Assembly (NCBI GenBank): GCA_018396915.1
Contig: JAGTRD010000020.1
Coordinates: 1 to 33,312 of the forward strand
Direction: 5' to 3'
DNA length: 33,312 bases
DNA from: Candidatus Bathyarchaeota archaeon
Lineage (GTDB): Archaea > Thermoproteota > Bathyarchaeia > 40CM-2-53-6 > RBG-13-38-9
The notes under the pieces are model-generated. The model worked only from the letters and a program-made list of their open reading frames with translations. It made no database searches and was not told the DNA's origin. The stretch's first letter is position 1. Every line of letters begins with the position of its first letter. Made by a program: the position numbers and the translations under genes. Below, one piece after another: positions 31,914-33,312 of the stretch.

Positions 31914-32396
31914 ATGTCCGAAGAGAGACCGACTATGAATCTAGAAACCGTGAAAGTGGAAGCCCTAACCCCAAACTCTAAACAGGTAAATACGACTGTG
32001 AAGGTCGTGTCGAAGAGTCCTGTCAGAGAAACGATCTCGAGAAGAGATGGGTCTGTTCACAGAGTCGCAGACGCCCTGGTTGGGGATGAGACAGGCTCAA
32101 TATACTTGACCCTATGGGACGACAATATCGACGCTGTGAAGGAGGACAGCATCCTAGACATAAAGAACGGCTACATCTCCCTATTCAAAGGATCGATGAG
32201 ACTCAACATAGGCAGATATGGGAGCATATCATCCTCAACACAGACAATAGGTTCAGTGAACACCGATAACAATCTATCAGACAAGCAGTTTGAGCAGGAG
32301 AGGCGTTACCCAACATTCAAACCAAGATATGGTGGAGACTATAGGGGCGAGGGTAGAAGGGGCCACAGAAGGTTCGGTTCGAGAAGGAGATTTTAA
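31914..32396 (+). CDS. ssb: Single-stranded DNA-binding protein, crenarchaeal type
   Basis: A 160-residue protein with one OB fold (about residues 10-105) and a flexible Arg/Gly/aromatic tail (YGGDYRGEGRRGHRRFGSRR). The line ADALVGDETGSIYLTLWDD and the segment NGYISLFKGSMRLNIGRYG follow the Sulfolobus SSB pattern closely. The three base-stacking aromatics known there correspond to Trp68, Tyr87 and Phe91 here. It protects single-stranded DNA and, as in related proteins, may recruit repair enzymes. Unlike the acidic tip of bacterial SSB and of Sulfolobus SSB as I recall it, this tail stays basic to the end. It ends just before a hairpin terminator. Confidence 0.92.
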   Translation: MSEERPTMNLETVKVEALTPNSKQVNTTVKVVSKSPVRETISRRDGSVHRVADALVGDETGSIYLTLWDDNIDAVKEDSILDIKNGYISLFKGSMRLNIGRYGSISSSTQTIGSVNTDNNLSDKQFEQERRYPTFKPRYGGDYRGEGRRGHRRFGSRRRF

Positions 32397-32400
32397 AAAT

Positions 32401-32433
32401 TAAGGTGGCGCGTCAACGCGTCATCCCTTTTTT
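32401..32433 (+). terminator. Hairpin and T-run terminator of ssb
   Basis: CGCGT (32409-32413) and ACGCG (32416-32420) form a tight stem with a two-base gap, and a run of six T follows at 32428-32433, five bases after the ssb stop begins this region. The T-run is the main archaeal termination signal. Confidence 0.6.
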
Positions 32434-32460
32434 ATCATTCAATTCTACCCAGCGAATATT

Positions 32461-32901
32461 TCATTCCGTACCGTACTCAACCCAGTAAGACTCACCTGAC
32501 TCCAAAGTTTCTTTCTTCCATATGGTCGCCTCCCTCTTTGCACGTTCAACAGCCTCAACCAATGCTGGAAAGACATCTCTTCTAGATCGTCCAGCAACCA
32601 TCACTACAAAGATCAGGTCGCCCAGCTTCAGTTTACCGGTGACATGGTGGATGAGACACTCAACTATCCCAGGTCGACTCCTTATGTCTTCGGCTATTTG
32701 GCTGAAGATCTCCTCAGCCCTCTCCTTATATGCTTCCAACTCCAGATCCTTAACCTTCTTTCCTTCACCTATCATGCCCTTTACGAAACCTAGGAAGCAG
32801 GCGACTCCGCCAACCTCCCCAAACCTTTCATTTGCCTTTATGTATTCAATCAACTCCTGAATCGACAGGTCACCCTTCTCATGTATCCCTACACGAGTCA
32901 A
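32461..32901 (-). CDS. moaE: Molybdopterin synthase catalytic subunit
   Basis: A 146-residue MoaE that inserts two sulfurs into precursor Z (cPMP) using MoaD-thiocarboxylate. Conserved parts are GGVACFLGFVKG, LELEAYKERAEEI, IHHVTGKLKLGDLIFVVMVAG, and the lysine pair spaced seven apart ending in TIWKKE, which matches the catalytic lysines of the Escherichia coli enzyme as I recall them. The usual HR of the A-G-HR segment reads GRSRRD here. It starts with TTG at 32901; the frame stays open upstream but offers no better start. No moaD or other cofactor genes are nearby. Confidence 0.9.
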   Translation of the reverse strand: MTRVGIHEKGDLSIQELIEYIKANERFGEVGGVACFLGFVKGMIGEGKKVKDLELEAYKERAEEIFSQIAEDIRSRPGIVECLIHHVTGKLKLGDLIFVVMVAGRSRRDVFPALVEAVERAKREATIWKKETLESGESYWVEYGTE

Positions 32902-32969
32902 TGTAGGACCATCCCCTGCAGGACTCTGTTCAAGAAACTTATGAATCTTGCCTACAACCGTTATAATAG

Positions 32970-32980
32970 TTTAAAAATTT
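32970..32980 (+). promoter_or_regulatory. TATA box of the NSUN6-like gene
   Basis: TTTAAAAATTT is centred about 56 bases before the ATG at 33031. Transcription from about 33002 would leave a leader of near 30 bases containing AGGATCA as a ribosome site. Confidence 0.5.
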
Positions 32981-33030
32981 CCATCCAGACCGTGAGTTGA
33001 ACGTTGCATCGGCATTCGCAGGATCATATT

Positions 33031-33312
33031 ATGGAGCTTTCGAAGAGATACCTCTTCCATCCAGACTCAATAACGGTCATGGCTGAAGTTTTCAAGGGAG
33101 AGCTTGTGAGGGCCATCGAATCGTTGAGGAGACCTGGCCGCAGATACTTCTTGAGGGCGAATACTCTGAAAGTCTCGGCTGAAGAGTTGGCTTCAAGGCT
33201 TGGATATTTGGGGATCCCTATCTACAGGCATGAATGTATCGATGAGGCTCTCTACATGAATGTTGAGGGCCCCCTGCCAATTCCTGAAGCTGGTAAGAGG
33301 GTGGTCGTCGAT
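33031..33312 (+). CDS. NSUN6-like RNA (cytosine-5) methyltransferase, N-terminal part (cut by window end)
   Basis: An open frame of 94 codons runs from ATG 33031 to the last base of the window without a stop. It begins MELSKRYLFHP and then has RRYFLRANTLKVSAEELASRL, the RNA-recognition strand-helix seen at the start of NOL1/NOP2/Sun methyltransferases. It continues CIDEALYMNVEGPLPIP and GKRVVVD, which corresponds to the linker into the inserted PUA domain of the NSUN6/archaeal group. These enzymes methylate C5 of cytosine in tRNA (position 72 in NSUN6). The catalytic cysteines would lie beyond the window, so activity cannot be checked. Confidence 0.8.
   Translation, partial: MELSKRYLFHPDSITVMAEVFKGELVRAIESLRRPGRRYFLRANTLKVSAEELASRLGYLGIPIYRHECIDEALYMNVEGPLPIPEAGKRVVVD

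Overview
The window looks archaeal, most likely from a mesophilic or moderately thermophilic lineage near the Bathyarchaeia; that placement is inferred from gene content, not from a marker-gene search. Direct signs are an archaeal-type aspartyl-tRNA synthetase in one operon with gatC-gatA-gatB, a Sulfolobus-like single-OB-fold SSB with an Arg/Gly tail, an isoprenyl diphosphate synthase, an NSUN6-like RNA methyltransferase, TATA boxes of the TTTAAA type about 25-35 bases before short-leader genes, and frequent GTG/TTG starts with GGTGA- or GGAGG-like ribosome sites. GC content is moderate. No rRNA, tRNA, CRISPR array or insertion sequence was recognised.

Layout. 1-5.8 kb is accessory in character: the end of a possible CARF-like protein, a GT-C-type membrane glycosyltransferase, an AbrB/PIN toxin-antitoxin pair with a 20-base palindrome at its promoter, a large surface protein ending in a CFI-box-like anchor, and the remains of a small regulator gene. 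5.8-9.2 kb holds a polyprenyl synthase downstream of a radical SAM protein, facing away from a second radical SAM protein fused to ferredoxin domains. 9.2-11.7 kb has hisC and a LarA-family racemase. 11.8-15.7 kb has a processive GT2 glycosyltransferase with an N-terminal MshEN-like domain, converging on a PAS histidine kinase/receiver pair. 16-19 kb has an AT-hook protein, an ECHDC3-like crotonase lacking both classical catalytic glutamates, a rhomboid protease, a DUF167 protein and a macro-domain protein, the last two sharing one TATA element. 19-20.6 kb is an arsR-acr3 arsenic operon.

20.8-26.5 kb has a metallophosphoesterase followed by an HprK/PEPCK-like P-loop protein (a possible phosphatase-kinase pair), an isochorismatase-like hydrolase, a short UvrC without its C-terminal HhH domain, and a membrane-tethered BtuF-like binding protein with no transporter beside it. 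27.1-31.7 kb is aspS-gatC-gatA-gatB, which together probably make Asn-tRNA(Asn) by the indirect route: aspS carries the proline and lacks the tryptophan expected of a non-discriminating enzyme. The window ends with ssb, moaE (opposite strand) and the start of an NSUN6-like methyltransferase cut by the window edge.

The most unusual points are the ferredoxin/2Fe-2S/radical SAM fusion back to back with a second radical SAM gene, the MshEN-GT2 protein beside a two-component pair, the phosphoesterase/HprK-like pair, the catalytically altered crotonase behind a 12-base inverted repeat, and several perfect palindromes in intergenic DNA.
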